60,600 nt of DNA from Bacteroidales bacterium (GTDB lineage: Bacteria > Bacteroidota > Bacteroidia > Bacteroidales > UBA932). This document shows, in pieces, positions 27,672 to 36,754 of the stretch; position 1 is the stretch's first letter; each line of letters opens with the position of its first letter. The notes under the pieces were generated by a model, which had not been told where the DNA came from, did not search any database, and worked only from the letters and a program-made list of their open reading frames with translations. Location of the stretch: assembly GCA_017962925.1 (NCBI GenBank), contig JAGCUK010000074.1:1-60600 (forward strand). The letters are read 5' to 3'. Made by a program: the position numbers and the translations under genes.

Positions 27672-28447
27672 AAGTAAAGGATATCGTAGCTGCGATCGAG
27701 GAATTCGCACCCGCATCGTACCAGTCGGATTTCGACAACACGGGGCTTCAGTACGGCTCTCCCGAGCAGGAAGTGCACGGGGTGCTGGCGGGCTTCGATT
27801 GCACACCGGAACTGGTGCAGGAGGCGGTGGAGAAGGGATGCGACATGATTGTCACGCATCATCCTCTTATCTATCATCCTATCAAGAAGTTGGATCCCGC
27901 AGATCCGGCTGCTGCCGCAGTGATCGCGGCGGTCAAGTCCGGGGTGGCGGTGTATTCCGCTCATACCAGTGCCGATAAGGTGCAGGATGGGGTGAGCTGG
28001 ACGATGGCGCAGAAGCTGGGGCTGAAGAATGTCCGCACGCTGGCCCCGGAAGATCCCGGAGTGGGCTTCGGCGTGGTGGGAGATCTCCCCGAAGCGCTGC
28101 CTGCCAAGGAAGCCGTCGCCCTGGTGAAAAAGGCCTTCGGGCTGCCTGTAGTGCGCACTTCCGCTCTGGTGAAGGAGCCCGTTAGCCGGATTGCGATGTG
28201 CGGAGGATCCGGCACTTCGCTGATTCCCGCAGCCCTTGCCGCAGGGGCTCAAATGTATATTTGCGGCGATATTTCGTATCATTATTTCTTCGTCCCGGAA
28301 GGCTTCATGGTGGTGGATGCCGGGCATTTTGAGACAGAAGTTGAAATAGTGAAAGTTTTGCTTTCCGTTATACGGAAAAAATTTCCTACCTTTGTAGCCC
28401 TTGCGTCTGAAAATGTCGGCAAGGCCAACCCGGTAAATTATTTGTAA
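27668..28447 (+). CDS. Nif3-like dinuclear metal-centre protein
   Basis: NIF3/YbgI proteins bind two metal ions; some are annotated GTP cyclohydrolase 1 type 2, but the general function is unsettled. The 259-residue product shows the metal-binding pieces THHPLIY, SAHTSAD, CGDISYH and DAGHFETE. It is the short form without the central CutA-like insert found in about 370-residue members. It is followed after 7 bases by the zinc-ribbon gene, a conserved pairing in Bacteroidota. Confidence 0.9.
   Translation: MKVKDIVAAIEEFAPASYQSDFDNTGLQYGSPEQEVHGVLAGFDCTPELVQEAVEKGCDMIVTHHPLIYHPIKKLDPADPAAAAVIAAVKSGVAVYSAHTSADKVQDGVSWTMAQKLGLKNVRTLAPEDPGVGFGVVGDLPEALPAKEAVALVKKAFGLPVVRTSALVKEPVSRIAMCGGSGTSLIPAALAAGAQMYICGDISYHYFFVPEGFMVVDAGHFETEVEIVKVLLSVIRKKFPTFVALASENVGKANPVNYL
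28387..28394 (+). promoter_or_regulatory. Internal promoter, -7 box TACCTTTG, before the zinc-ribbon gene
   Basis: An exact TAnnTTTG inside the 3' end of nif3, 60 bases before the next start. A small hairpin TTTCCG-ttata-CGGAAA lies just upstream at about 28362-28378. It would allow the zinc-ribbon gene and dnaB to be transcribed apart from nif3. Confidence 0.4.
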
Positions 28448-28454
28448 TTACAAT

Positions 28455-29267
28455 ATGGCAACCAAGAAAACAGTCAAGAAAATCGAGACCCCCATCGATG
28501 AGCGAGAGACCTTCGTAAGTCTGCAGAAGACCTTTGCAGACTCCGACCTTAGCGTAACCGAGAAACTGAAAGTTCTCTATCAGCTGCAGGCAGCCGATAA
28601 CGAAATCGGCAAACTCGTGCAGCTCAGGGGCGAGCTTCCCGCAGAAGTGGCGGCTCTCGAGGCAGAAATCGAGGGCTTCAAGGCCAAGATCGAGCGCCTC
28701 AACGAGGCCATCAAGGGCGAAGAAGCAGCTATCGAGGTGAACAAGGGCAAGATCGCCGAGCATGAGGCAGATATCGACAAGTACAAGGCTCAGCTCGAGA
28801 ACATAGCCAACAGCCGCGAATACGATTCCATCAGCAAGGAACTCGAGAATGAGAACCTGCTGCTCCGCATCGCGGACAAGTTCATCGTCGAAGCAAAGGA
28901 GCGTATCGTAGAAGACAAGAAGCAGATCGAGGAATACGAGGAGCGTATTTCCGTTCGCAACGAAGACCTCGCAGCCAAGAACGAGGAACTCGCGGCCATT
29001 GTCAACTCGACCGCAGACGAAGAAAAAACCTACACCGACAAGCGCGACGCCCTTGCTGCAAAGCTGGACGCCCGCACCATGAGCGCCTACGAGCGCATCA
29101 AGGCCAGCACCCACAATCACCTTGCAGTTGTCCCCGTCTATAACGGAGAGGCTTGCGGAGGATGCTTCAACACCATCACTCCCCAGCGCCTCGTGGACAT
29201 CGCATCCGGCACCAAGCTGGTGATCTGCGAGCACTGCGGCCGCATCATCGTCAATCCCGAAATCTAG
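28455..29267 (+). CDS. Coiled-coil protein with C4 zinc ribbon (CT398-like)
   Basis: The 270-residue product is a long charged coiled coil (about 35-205, repeated Glu/Lys/Leu heptads) ending in a zinc ribbon with two CxxC-type pairs: CGGCFNTITPQRLVDI and CEHCGRIIVNPEI. The family is related to Chlamydia CT398 and Helicobacter HP0958, which bind RpoN or flagellar RNA; the function in Bacteroidota is not established. It lies between nif3 and dnaB. Confidence 0.85.
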   Translation: MATKKTVKKIETPIDERETFVSLQKTFADSDLSVTEKLKVLYQLQAADNEIGKLVQLRGELPAEVAALEAEIEGFKAKIERLNEAIKGEEAAIEVNKGKIAEHEADIDKYKAQLENIANSREYDSISKELENENLLLRIADKFIVEAKERIVEDKKQIEEYEERISVRNEDLAAKNEELAAIVNSTADEEKTYTDKRDALAAKLDARTMSAYERIKASTHNHLAVVPVYNGEACGGCFNTITPQRLVDIASGTKLVICEHCGRIIVNPEI

Positions 29268-29276
29268 TCAGGCAAA

Positions 29277-30722
29277 ATGGCAGAGCAGAAAACACGCAAG
29301 AAGGCACAGGCCAGCATCGACACCTTAGGGCTTGAGATAGGTAACAAACCACCCCAGGCTCTGGAGGCGGAGGAGGCCGTGCTCGGTGCTATGCTGCTCG
29401 AGCCTTCCGTGGTGGACGCTTCCATGGCGGAGCTCACCAAGGATTGCTTCTACGACAAGAAAAACCAGATGATATTCGAGGCGATGAGCAAGCTCGTCAC
29501 CGAGCACACCTCGCTGGATATCATCACCGTAAGCGAAAAGCTCAAGGCCCTCGGCAACCTGGAGGCAGTGGGCGGATCGGTTGTGCTGGCGAACTATTCC
29601 GAAAGGGTGGGTTCCGCCGCACACGTCGAGTACTACATCAAGATCCTCAAGCAGAAGACCATCCAGAGGGACCTCATCACTGCATCCTACGCCATCCTCA
29701 AAGAGGCGTTCGACGATTCGGCAGATGTGGACGACCTCATCGATATGGCTCAGTCCAAGGTCTATGATGCGGTGCAGAACAATGTCCGTAAGGATGTGCA
29801 GGAGATTGGCTCTGTGCTCAACGAGGTCATCACCGACATCCAGGACCGCCAGGACAAGACCGGCCTCAGCGGGGTGCCTTCGGGCTTCCCGACTCTGGAC
29901 CAGATCACCCAGGGCTGGCAGCCGAGCGACCTTATCATCCTCGCCGCCCGTCCTTCCGTGGGTAAAACCGCTTTCTCGCTTAACATCGCGCGCAATGCCG
30001 CGGTGGACCACCACATGCCGGTGGCGTTCTTCTCTCTGGAAATGTCCGCGCGCCAGCTGGCCAAGCGTCTCGCAGTGAGCGAGACCGGCCTCAGCGCAGA
30101 TAAGATCAAGGGAGCCATCCGCCTCGAGCAATACGAGTGGGAGCAGCTCGAATATAAGATCAAGGACCTCGCAAAGGCTCCTCTCTATATCGACGATACT
30201 CCCGGCCTGCCCCTGATGGAGTTCCGCACCAAGGCCAAGAACCTGGTGAAGAACAAGGGGGTGAGGCTGATCGTGGTGGACTACCTGCAGCTCATGCAGG
30301 GCCCGGCAGAACTCAGGGGCATGCGCGAACAGGAGGTTGCAGCAATCTCCCGCACCCTGAAAGCCACTGCGAAGGAGTTGGACGTGCCTATCATCGCCCT
30401 TTCCCAGCTTTCCCGTCAGGCGGTGCAGCGCACCGGCGGCGCGGGCAAACCTCAGCTGAGCGACCTCCGCGAATCCGGCTCAATCGAGCAGGATGCCGAT
30501 ATGGTCATCTTCATCCACCGTCCGGACTTCGTCGGTCTGTCCGATAACCCGGAAGACAAGGAGAAGACTCAGATCATCATCGCCAAGCACCGTAACGGCG
30601 AGACCAGGGACATCGACATGGTGTTCAAGAGCGAGCGCGTCAAGTTCCTCGAAATGGACGATGTGCTTTACGCTCAGACCGGCCCGGTGGCTTCTGCAAT
30701 GAACAACGAATTCGAGCAGTAG
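29277..30722 (+). CDS. dnaB: Replicative DNA helicase
   Basis: DnaB is the hexameric helicase at the replication fork. The 481-residue protein has the N-terminal primase-interacting domain (PPQALEAEEAVLGAMLLEPS), linker helix, and RecA-like motor with Walker A ARPSVGKTAF, Walker B LIVVDYLQLM, and the motifs QLSRQAVQR and SGSIEQDADMVIFIHRP. No intein is inserted. Length and start are as in other Bacteroidales. Confidence 0.96.
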   Translation: MAEQKTRKKAQASIDTLGLEIGNKPPQALEAEEAVLGAMLLEPSVVDASMAELTKDCFYDKKNQMIFEAMSKLVTEHTSLDIITVSEKLKALGNLEAVGGSVVLANYSERVGSAAHVEYYIKILKQKTIQRDLITASYAILKEAFDDSADVDDLIDMAQSKVYDAVQNNVRKDVQEIGSVLNEVITDIQDRQDKTGLSGVPSGFPTLDQITQGWQPSDLIILAARPSVGKTAFSLNIARNAAVDHHMPVAFFSLEMSARQLAKRLAVSETGLSADKIKGAIRLEQYEWEQLEYKIKDLAKAPLYIDDTPGLPLMEFRTKAKNLVKNKGVRLIVVDYLQLMQGPAELRGMREQEVAAISRTLKATAKELDVPIIALSQLSRQAVQRTGGAGKPQLSDLRESGSIEQDADMVIFIHRPDFVGLSDNPEDKEKTQIIIAKHRNGETRDIDMVFKSERVKFLEMDDVLYAQTGPVASAMNNEFEQ

Positions 30723-30725
30723 CCT

Positions 30726-31142
30726 ATGGCGGTTCCGGAAATCTCCCACATGGGGAAAATAGTGGACGTTGCAACGGACTTCATCACGGTAGAGATCGTG
30801 GCGGAGTCCGCTTGCGCTTCATGCCATGCCTCTTCCCTCTGCGGCACGCTGGACGCTACCCACAAGGCCATCTCCGTACCATCTACTATGGGGGACTGGC
30901 ACGTGGGGCAGGAAGTCCGCGTGTTCCTCAAACGCTCCATGGGATTCAAGGCAGTGTGGCTGGCATATGCCATCCCTCTGGTGGTGCTGCTCGCCGTGCT
31001 GCTGGGCCTAAACTACGCCGGAATGGGGGAGCTCGCCTCCGGGCTCATCGCCATAGCTGCCGTTGGAGTTTACTACCTCGGGCTCTGGCTTTTCCGGGAC
31101 AAACTACGTAACGAGTATTCTTTCTACATAAAAGAAGTATGA
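30726..31142 (+). CDS. rseC: RseC/SoxR-reducing system protein
   Basis: The 138-residue membrane protein has an N-terminal beta domain with the CASCHASSLCG cysteine cluster and two hydrophobic helices (WLAYAIPLVVLLAVLLGLNY and SGLIAIAAVGVYYLGLWLF). Members of this family are coded with Rnf genes; in E. coli they take part in reducing SoxR and in sigma-E control. Here it is the first gene of the rnf operon and its stop overlaps rnfB in ATGA. Confidence 0.88.
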   Translation: MAVPEISHMGKIVDVATDFITVEIVAESACASCHASSLCGTLDATHKAISVPSTMGDWHVGQEVRVFLKRSMGFKAVWLAYAIPLVVLLAVLLGLNYAGMGELASGLIAIAAVGVYYLGLWLFRDKLRNEYSFYIKEV

Positions 31143-32023
31143 ATTCAATTGTAATCTGGACTATCGTAATCCTGGCGGGGCTCGGTCTCGTGCTTGCCGT
31201 GGTCCTCTTCTTCATCGCGGAGAAATTCAAGGTGGAGGAGGATCCGCGCATCGAGCAGATCGAGAAGACGCTGCCGGGTGCGAACTGCGGTGGCTGCGGC
31301 TATGCCGGATGCCACGCTTTCGCCGATTCTGCCGTGAAGGCGTCCGACCTGAGCGCCCATTTCTGCCCTGTTGGCGGCAATGAGGTGATGAAGAAGGTTG
31401 CGGAGATTCTCGGCTATGCCATGGTGGAAAAGGCACCCCAGGTGGCCGTGCTTCGATGCAACGGCACCTGCGAGGCGCGCCCCAAGACCAACACTTACGA
31501 CGGCGACGTCAGCTGCCGCGTGAAGGCTGCCCTCTATAGCGGGGACACTGCCTGCCCCTTCGGCTGCCTGGGTTGCGGGGACTGCGTAGATGCCTGCGAG
31601 TTCGGCGCGCTCAGCATGGATCCTGCCACCGGCCTGCCGGTGCTGGACGAGAACAAGTGTGTGGCTTGCGGCAACTGCGTGAAGGCTTGCCCCAAGAAAC
31701 TTATCGAACTGCGTCCGAAGGGCCCCCGCGGCATGCGCGAGGCGGTGCTTTGCCGCAATGAGGATAAGGGCCCGGCGGCCAAGAAGGCCTGCGCTAATGC
31801 CTGCATAGGCTGCGGCATTTGCGTGAAGACCTGCACCCACGAGGCTATCAGTCTGGAGAACAATCTGGCGTATATCGATCCTGCGAAGTGCAAGCTTTGC
31901 CGCGAGTGCGAGGCGATGTGCCCGACGGGTGCCATCCACGGAGTCAACTTCCCCAAGGAACTCGACCGCGAAGGCATCAAGGCCCGAGTCGCCAATCGGA
32001 AAAAGGAGGTAAGCAATGAGTAA
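31139..32023 (+). CDS. rnfB: Rnf complex subunit B, iron-sulfur ferredoxin-interacting subunit
   Basis: RnfB takes electrons from ferredoxin and passes them to the membrane. The 294-residue protein has one N-terminal membrane helix (IVILAGLGLVLAVVLFFIAE), a 4Fe-4S domain (GANCGGCGYAGCHAFADSAV with a later Cys), and two pairs of ferredoxin motifs: CFGCLGCGDCVDAC, CVACGNCVKACP, CIGCGICVKTC and CKLCRECEAMCP. All ligands are intact. It overlaps rnfC by 8 bases (ATGAGTAA). Confidence 0.95.
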   Translation: MNSIVIWTIVILAGLGLVLAVVLFFIAEKFKVEEDPRIEQIEKTLPGANCGGCGYAGCHAFADSAVKASDLSAHFCPVGGNEVMKKVAEILGYAMVEKAPQVAVLRCNGTCEARPKTNTYDGDVSCRVKAALYSGDTACPFGCLGCGDCVDACEFGALSMDPATGLPVLDENKCVACGNCVKACPKKLIELRPKGPRGMREAVLCRNEDKGPAAKKACANACIGCGICVKTCTHEAISLENNLAYIDPAKCKLCRECEAMCPTGAIHGVNFPKELDREGIKARVANRKKEVSNE

Positions 32024-33365
32024 GATAACATTTGCCATCGGCGGCGTCCATCCGGACGATGCGAAGCTCGCACGCGGCTGCGCGATAGAAGTGCTGCCTC
32101 TGCCGCAGACTATGTATGTGTCTATGGCTCAGCATCTTGGCGCACCCGCAAAACCTCTCGTCGCAGTCGGCGACAAGGTTAAGACCGGGCAGGTTATAGC
32201 CGAACCCGGCGGATTTATCTCCGCATTCGTGCACTCTCCTGCATCCGGCACCGTCAAGAGCATCGGCCCCCGCAAGGATCTGGCCGGCAACAATGCCACC
32301 CACATCGAGATAGCGGTGGAGGGAGATGAATGGGTCGAGGGAGTGGACCTCTCCGACACCCTTGTCACCGAGATTCCCGAAGACCGCCAGTTCATCCTGG
32401 ACCGCATCAAGGCCTGCGGCGTGGTAGGCCTCGGCGGTGCCACCTTCCCCACTCACGTCAAGCTCAATCCCGCCCCAGGCAGCGTGGCAGAATGCCTCAT
32501 CCTGAACGGAGCGGAGTGCGAGCCCTATCTCACCAGCGACTTCCGCATCATGCTGGAGCGCACGAAGGAGATTGTGGTGGGCGCTGCCATCATGCAGAAA
32601 GTGCTCGGCGGATGCCGCACCGTCATCGGTATAGAAGAGAACAAGCCTGAGGCCATCGAGGCCATGCAGAAGGCTGTCGCGGAGCTGCCCTATAAGGTCG
32701 AGATCCTTCCTCTCAAGAAGAAGTATCCGCAGGGCGGCGAAAAGCAGCTGATCCAGGCGGTGATGCACCGCGAGGTAGGCTCCGGCGGCCTGCCCATCAG
32801 CGTGGGTGCGGTGGTGCAGAACGTGGCCACTTCGCTCGCGGTATATGAGGCTGTGCAGAAGAATAAGCCCCTAATTACCAATACTTTGACCATCACCGGC
32901 AACTGCCTGCCCGTGGAGAAGATGCACAACTATCTCTTCCGCATCGGCATGCCGCTGAGTTATATCGCGGAGTACGCCGGTGGAGTGCCGGAGGGTGCCG
33001 CCAAGCTTATCAGCGGAGGTCCCATGATGGGCCGCGCCATCGCCAACCTCGATGCCGCCACCGTCAAGGGTTCATCCTCCATTCTCTATCTTTCCGAAGA
33101 GTCGACCAAGCGCGGGCAGGAGTCCCTCTGCATCCGCTGTGGACGTTGCTCCGAGGCTTGCCCGATGGGGCTGGAGCCTTTCCTGCTGAATCGCCTCTAT
33201 AAGGTCGGCGATGTGGAGGCACTGGAGGCCAACGCAGCCCAGGATTGTATTGAATGTGGTTGCTGCCTCTACAGCTGCCCTGCCTATATCCCTCTACTGG
33301 ACCGTGTGCGTCAGGCCAAGGGTATGGCGATGGCGGCTATCCGGGCCCGCGCTCCTAAAAAGTAA
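32016..33365 (+). CDS. rnfC: Rnf complex subunit C, NADH-binding subunit
   Basis: RnfC is the peripheral subunit with NADH and FMN sites. The 449-residue protein shows the N-terminal domain, the nucleotide-binding core (GVVGLGGATFPTHVKL, ILNGAECEPYLTSD), SLBB-like region and two C-terminal 4Fe-4S motifs, CIRCGRCSEACP and CIECGCCLYSCP. It lacks the long repetitive Ala/Lys-rich tail of E. coli RsxC and ends soon after the clusters. Confidence 0.95.
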   Translation: MSKITFAIGGVHPDDAKLARGCAIEVLPLPQTMYVSMAQHLGAPAKPLVAVGDKVKTGQVIAEPGGFISAFVHSPASGTVKSIGPRKDLAGNNATHIEIAVEGDEWVEGVDLSDTLVTEIPEDRQFILDRIKACGVVGLGGATFPTHVKLNPAPGSVAECLILNGAECEPYLTSDFRIMLERTKEIVVGAAIMQKVLGGCRTVIGIEENKPEAIEAMQKAVAELPYKVEILPLKKKYPQGGEKQLIQAVMHREVGSGGLPISVGAVVQNVATSLAVYEAVQKNKPLITNTLTITGNCLPVEKMHNYLFRIGMPLSYIAEYAGGVPEGAAKLISGGPMMGRAIANLDAATVKGSSSILYLSEESTKRGQESLCIRCGRCSEACPMGLEPFLLNRLYKVGDVEALEANAAQDCIECGCCLYSCPAYIPLLDRVRQAKGMAMAAIRARAPKK

Positions 33366-33370
33366 TCGCC

Positions 33371-34324
33371 ATGATAGTATCACCCAACCCCCATATACAT
33401 GCCAACGTCAGCACCAAGAAGCTGATGCTGGACGTGATAATAGCGCTGTGCCCGGCGGCTATCGTCTCATTCCTGTTCTACGGACTGAGCGAAATCGCCA
33501 TCATGGCAATCAGCGTCGCATCCTGCGTAGTGCTGGAATGGGCCATCACCAAATATCTGATGAAGAAGCCCTCCACCACCGGCGACCTTTCCGCCATCGT
33601 CACTGGCATGCTGCTGGCAATGAACCTTCCGCCGACCTGCCCCCTGTGGGTGGTGTTCATCGGTGCGGTAGTTGCCATCGCGGTAGCCAAGATGAGCTTC
33701 GGCGGAGTCGGGCAGAACATCTGGAACCCCGCTCTCGTGGGCCGCGTGTTCCTGCTGGTTTCCTTCCCGACCTACATGACCGACTGGACGGTGCCCGCCG
33801 GATTCATCTCCAATGTGGATGCATTCTCCGGCGCCACGCTGCTCGGGCAGGTGTCCATCCTGGGTGCTCTGGAGGCCGATAAACTGGTGAATCTGCAGAC
33901 GCTCTTCTACAACATCGGCGGTTCCGCGGGCGAGATTTCCGCTCTGGCGCTACTCGCCGGATGGGTGTATCTGCTGGTGCGCAAGGTCATCAGGCCTTGG
34001 ATCACCCTGAGCATCTTTGCCACAGTGGCCCTCGTGGCAGGCATCTTCCATATGGTGGATCCCGCCGCATACACCGGGCCCCTCTTCAACCTGCTCACCG
34101 GCGGCGTCATCCTCGGCGCCTGCTTTATGGCAACGGACTACGTGACCTCGCCCATGAGCAACTGGGGCGGAGTGGTTTATGGCATAGGCATCGGTTTCAT
34201 CGTGATGATGATCTGCTACTTCGGGTCCTACCCCGAGGGCATGTCCTTCGCGATTCTGCTGATGAATACCGCCGTGCCGCTTATCAACATTAAGTTCCAC
34301 CAGCGTAAATACGGGAGGAAATAG
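33371..34324 (+). CDS. rnfD: Rnf complex subunit D
   Basis: This integral membrane subunit carries FMN bound covalently to threonine. The 317-residue protein has about nine hydrophobic helices and the flavin motif SGATLLG in VDAFSGATLLGQVS. Related to NqrB of the sodium-pumping NADH dehydrogenase. Lies between rnfC and rnfG with gaps of 5 and 2 bases. Confidence 0.94.
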   Translation: MIVSPNPHIHANVSTKKLMLDVIIALCPAAIVSFLFYGLSEIAIMAISVASCVVLEWAITKYLMKKPSTTGDLSAIVTGMLLAMNLPPTCPLWVVFIGAVVAIAVAKMSFGGVGQNIWNPALVGRVFLLVSFPTYMTDWTVPAGFISNVDAFSGATLLGQVSILGALEADKLVNLQTLFYNIGGSAGEISALALLAGWVYLLVRKVIRPWITLSIFATVALVAGIFHMVDPAAYTGPLFNLLTGGVILGACFMATDYVTSPMSNWGGVVYGIGIGFIVMMICYFGSYPEGMSFAILLMNTAVPLINIKFHQRKYGRK

Positions 34325-34326
34325 GT

Positions 34327-34884
34327 ATGGCGGCTAAATCCAATCTGATCAATATGGCTCTGTGCCTGACCGCGGTCTGCCTGGTGTGCGCTGCGGTTCT
34401 GGGTGTGACCTACGCGGTCACCTGCGAGCCCATCGCAGCTGCTGCGGCCGCCGAGGCCCAGGCTTCGATTGCCAAGGTACTGCCCGCCGGGGGAGAGATT
34501 TCCGAGGAGATCGCTTCCGATGCGGAGGGAGTGGACGGATACTTCGTGCAGAGTGATGCCGAAGGTGCCGTGACTGCCTATGCAGTGAAATCTACTACCG
34601 GTGGATTCGGGGGCCCTCTCACTCTGATGGTGGGGGTGCTGCCGGACGGCACCGTCTACAATACCTCCGTGCTGGCGCATTCCGAGACTCCCGGTCTCGG
34701 AGCGAAGTGCACCGAGGAGAAATCTTCTTTCCGCGAGCAGTGGAAGGGCTTTGCGGGGGCGTTCGCCGTCCGCAAGGATGGCGGCGATGTGGATGCTATC
34801 ACAGCTTCTACCATCACCTCCCGCGCCTACACCAAGGCTGTCGCTCAGGCTGTTGAATTGGTAAAATCTATGAGCAATGAGTAA
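34327..34884 (+). CDS. rnfG: Rnf complex subunit G
   Basis: RnfG is a periplasmic FMN subunit with one N-terminal membrane helix (LCLTAVCLVCAAVLGVTYAV). The 185-residue protein has the FMN-binding domain and a flavinylation-type motif, here DAITASTITS where SGATxT is usual; the final Thr needed for FMN attachment is kept but the Ser-Gly-Ala preceding it is changed. It overlaps rnfE by 8 bases with the same ATGAGTAA junction as rnfB/rnfC. Confidence 0.92.
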   Translation: MAAKSNLINMALCLTAVCLVCAAVLGVTYAVTCEPIAAAAAAEAQASIAKVLPAGGEISEEIASDAEGVDGYFVQSDAEGAVTAYAVKSTTGGFGGPLTLMVGVLPDGTVYNTSVLAHSETPGLGAKCTEEKSSFREQWKGFAGAFAVRKDGGDVDAITASTITSRAYTKAVAQAVELVKSMSNE

Positions 34885-35458
34885 GTTTTCGCTGATAACA
34901 AAGGGCCTGCTGAAGGAAAACCCGACCTTCGTGCTGGTGCTGGGCATGTGCCCCACTCTGGCAACCACGACGTCGGCCATGAACGGCCTGGAGATGGGCC
35001 TGGCGACAATGTTCGTCCTCATCCTCTCCAATATAGTAATCTCCCTCATCGCTCCGGTGGTGCCGGACAAGGTGCACATCCCCGTCTATATCGTGGTGAT
35101 CGCCACCTTTGTGACGGTGCTGCAGTTGCTGATGCAGGCATTCACCCCTGCGGTTTATAAGACCCTCGGCCTCTTCATCCCCCTGATCGTGGTGAACTGC
35201 ATCATCCTCGGCCGCGCCGAAGCCTTCGCCAACAAGAACGGAGTCTGGGATTCCGCGCTGGACGGCATCGGCATCGGAATCGGCTTCACCCTGTCGCTCA
35301 CCGTGATCGGCATTGTGCGCGAGATTCTCGGCAGCGGCGCCATCTTCGGGTGGAAGTTCATCACCGGCGACGGCATGCTGGCATTCGTGATGGCTCCGGG
35401 CGCATTCATCGTGCTTGGCTATCTTATGGTTCTGTTCAATAAAATCGCTAAAAAGTAA
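34877..35458 (+). CDS. rnfE: Rnf complex subunit E
   Basis: A 193-residue membrane protein with about six helices and the family pieces NPTFVLVLGMCPTLATTTSA and LGLFIPLIVVNCIILGRAEAF. RnfE and RnfA form a pseudo-symmetric pair that holds an iron-sulfur centre between conserved membrane cysteines; the Cys in GMCPTLA and in VNCIILG are present. Confidence 0.94.
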   Translation: MSKFSLITKGLLKENPTFVLVLGMCPTLATTTSAMNGLEMGLATMFVLILSNIVISLIAPVVPDKVHIPVYIVVIATFVTVLQLLMQAFTPAVYKTLGLFIPLIVVNCIILGRAEAFANKNGVWDSALDGIGIGIGFTLSLTVIGIVREILGSGAIFGWKFITGDGMLAFVMAPGAFIVLGYLMVLFNKIAKK

Positions 35459-35463
35459 GGGCT

Positions 35464-36063
35464 ATGGAAATTCTGCTTATAATCATTTCGGCGATTTTCG
35501 TCAACAACATAGTGCTGGCGCAGTTCCTCGGTATCTGCCCCTTCCTGGGAGTTTCGAACAAACTCTCCACTGCATCCGGCATGAGCCTCGCGGTGTGCTT
35601 CGTCATCACCCTCGCCACGGTTGTCACATATCTTATCAATAAGTTCCTGCTGGTGCCTTTCGGGCTGACCTTCCTGCAGACCATCGCGTTCATCCTTGTG
35701 ATCGCCGCGTTGGTGCAGACGGTGGAGATCGTGCTGAAGAAAGTATCCCCTTCGCTCTATCAGGCGCTGGGTATTTTTCTCCCGCTGATTACCACTAACT
35801 GCGCAGTGCTCGGTGTTGCTATCAACGTGGTTACCAAGGAGTTCACCTTCGGCGGCACGGCTCATCTGATGGGTCTGGGAGAAGCCACGATTTATGCTTT
35901 TGCAACATCGCTGGGCTATGGCCTTGCGATGATACTCTTCGCGGGAATACGCGAGCATCTCGCCATGAACGAAGTGCCCAAAGCCTTCCGGGGTCTGCCC
36001 ATCGCGCTGATCTCCGTCGGCATTATGGCGCTGGCGTTTCTTGGATTTTCCGGGATTGTTTAA
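35464..36063 (+). CDS. rnfA: Rnf complex subunit A
   Basis: A 199-residue six-helix membrane protein, partner of RnfE. The conserved cysteines lie in FLGICPFLGVSNK and ITTNCAVLGVAINV. It is the last gene of rseC-rnfBCDGEA. Its 3' end overlaps by 41 bases the convergent gene that ends at 36023. Confidence 0.94.
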   Translation: MEILLIIISAIFVNNIVLAQFLGICPFLGVSNKLSTASGMSLAVCFVITLATVVTYLINKFLLVPFGLTFLQTIAFILVIAALVQTVEIVLKKVSPSLYQALGIFLPLITTNCAVLGVAINVVTKEFTFGGTAHLMGLGEATIYAFATSLGYGLAMILFAGIREHLAMNEVPKAFRGLPIALISVGIMALAFLGFSGIV

Positions 36064-36754
36064 GCGCCCCGTACACGGGAGCATAGAAATCTTTCAGATA
36101 ACTGATGTTGCGGTTCGCGGCTGCGCGGACCGCAAGGTCGGTGCTTTTCGGCAGGTTGGCGTAGAGCAGCATCCCGCCGCCGAGAAATGTGGCGGTGTAT
36201 AGCCCGGAAAGGAAGGTGCCCACTCCGAGGGCGATAATCGAACCGTTTATCAAGAAGTATTTTCCTGCCGCGGCATAGTCTCCGGCATAGGCCAGGCCGG
36301 CCCCGGGGATGACGCTTAGAAGCATGGCGGCATCCTCGCTCTTATGGCGCGGGTTTCCCTCGGGGATCAGTTGCTCTACCTGTAGCAGGCCGCTGCCGGA
36401 GGCTTCTTCCAGCAGGGCGACGAAGGCATCCATCATATCCGCCTCATAGGCAGAGGTGAGCTTGCGGGAGAGAAGATCGGCGCGTCTGGATTCGTTCATC
36501 CCGAAGGAGGAGATGCGGCAGAGGGTCTCGTATGCGCGGGTGGTCTCGCCGGCGGCCGAAAGGAACTCGGCCTTCTGCATCAGCAGCGAATCCCGCTCGG
36601 CCTTGGCGGAACTCTCCCAGCTGGCCATCTCGCAGAGGGCCGCTGACAGCTCCGGACCGGGGCCGTCTCCATCGTCGATTCTGGCACTCAGACTAAAACT
36701 GGTGGAGAGGAATGCGCAGACCGAACAAAAGAGTAGCTTTCTGAGCGTCTTCAT
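36023..36754 (-). CDS. Membrane protein with a PGxGxxYAGD motif, unknown function
   Basis: The 243-residue product has a signal peptide (LLFCSVCAFLSTSFSLSA), a helical region resembling a short tetratricopeptide-like stretch (LSAAGETTRAYETLCRISSF), then LLSVIPGAGLAYAGDYAAAG and two hydrophobic segments (KYFLINGSIIALGVGTFLSG; TATFLGGGMLLYANL). The PGAGLAYAGD segment resembles the motif in DUF5683/TM2-like proteins and matches that of its upstream neighbour. The gene overlaps that neighbour by 62 bases and converges on rnfA. Function unknown. Confidence 0.7.
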   Translation of the reverse strand: MKTLRKLLFCSVCAFLSTSFSLSARIDDGDGPGPELSAALCEMASWESSAKAERDSLLMQKAEFLSAAGETTRAYETLCRISSFGMNESRRADLLSRKLTSAYEADMMDAFVALLEEASGSGLLQVEQLIPEGNPRHKSEDAAMLLSVIPGAGLAYAGDYAAAGKYFLINGSIIALGVGTFLSGLYTATFLGGGMLLYANLPKSTDLAVRAAANRNISYLKDFYAPVYGALKQSRKIQETPAP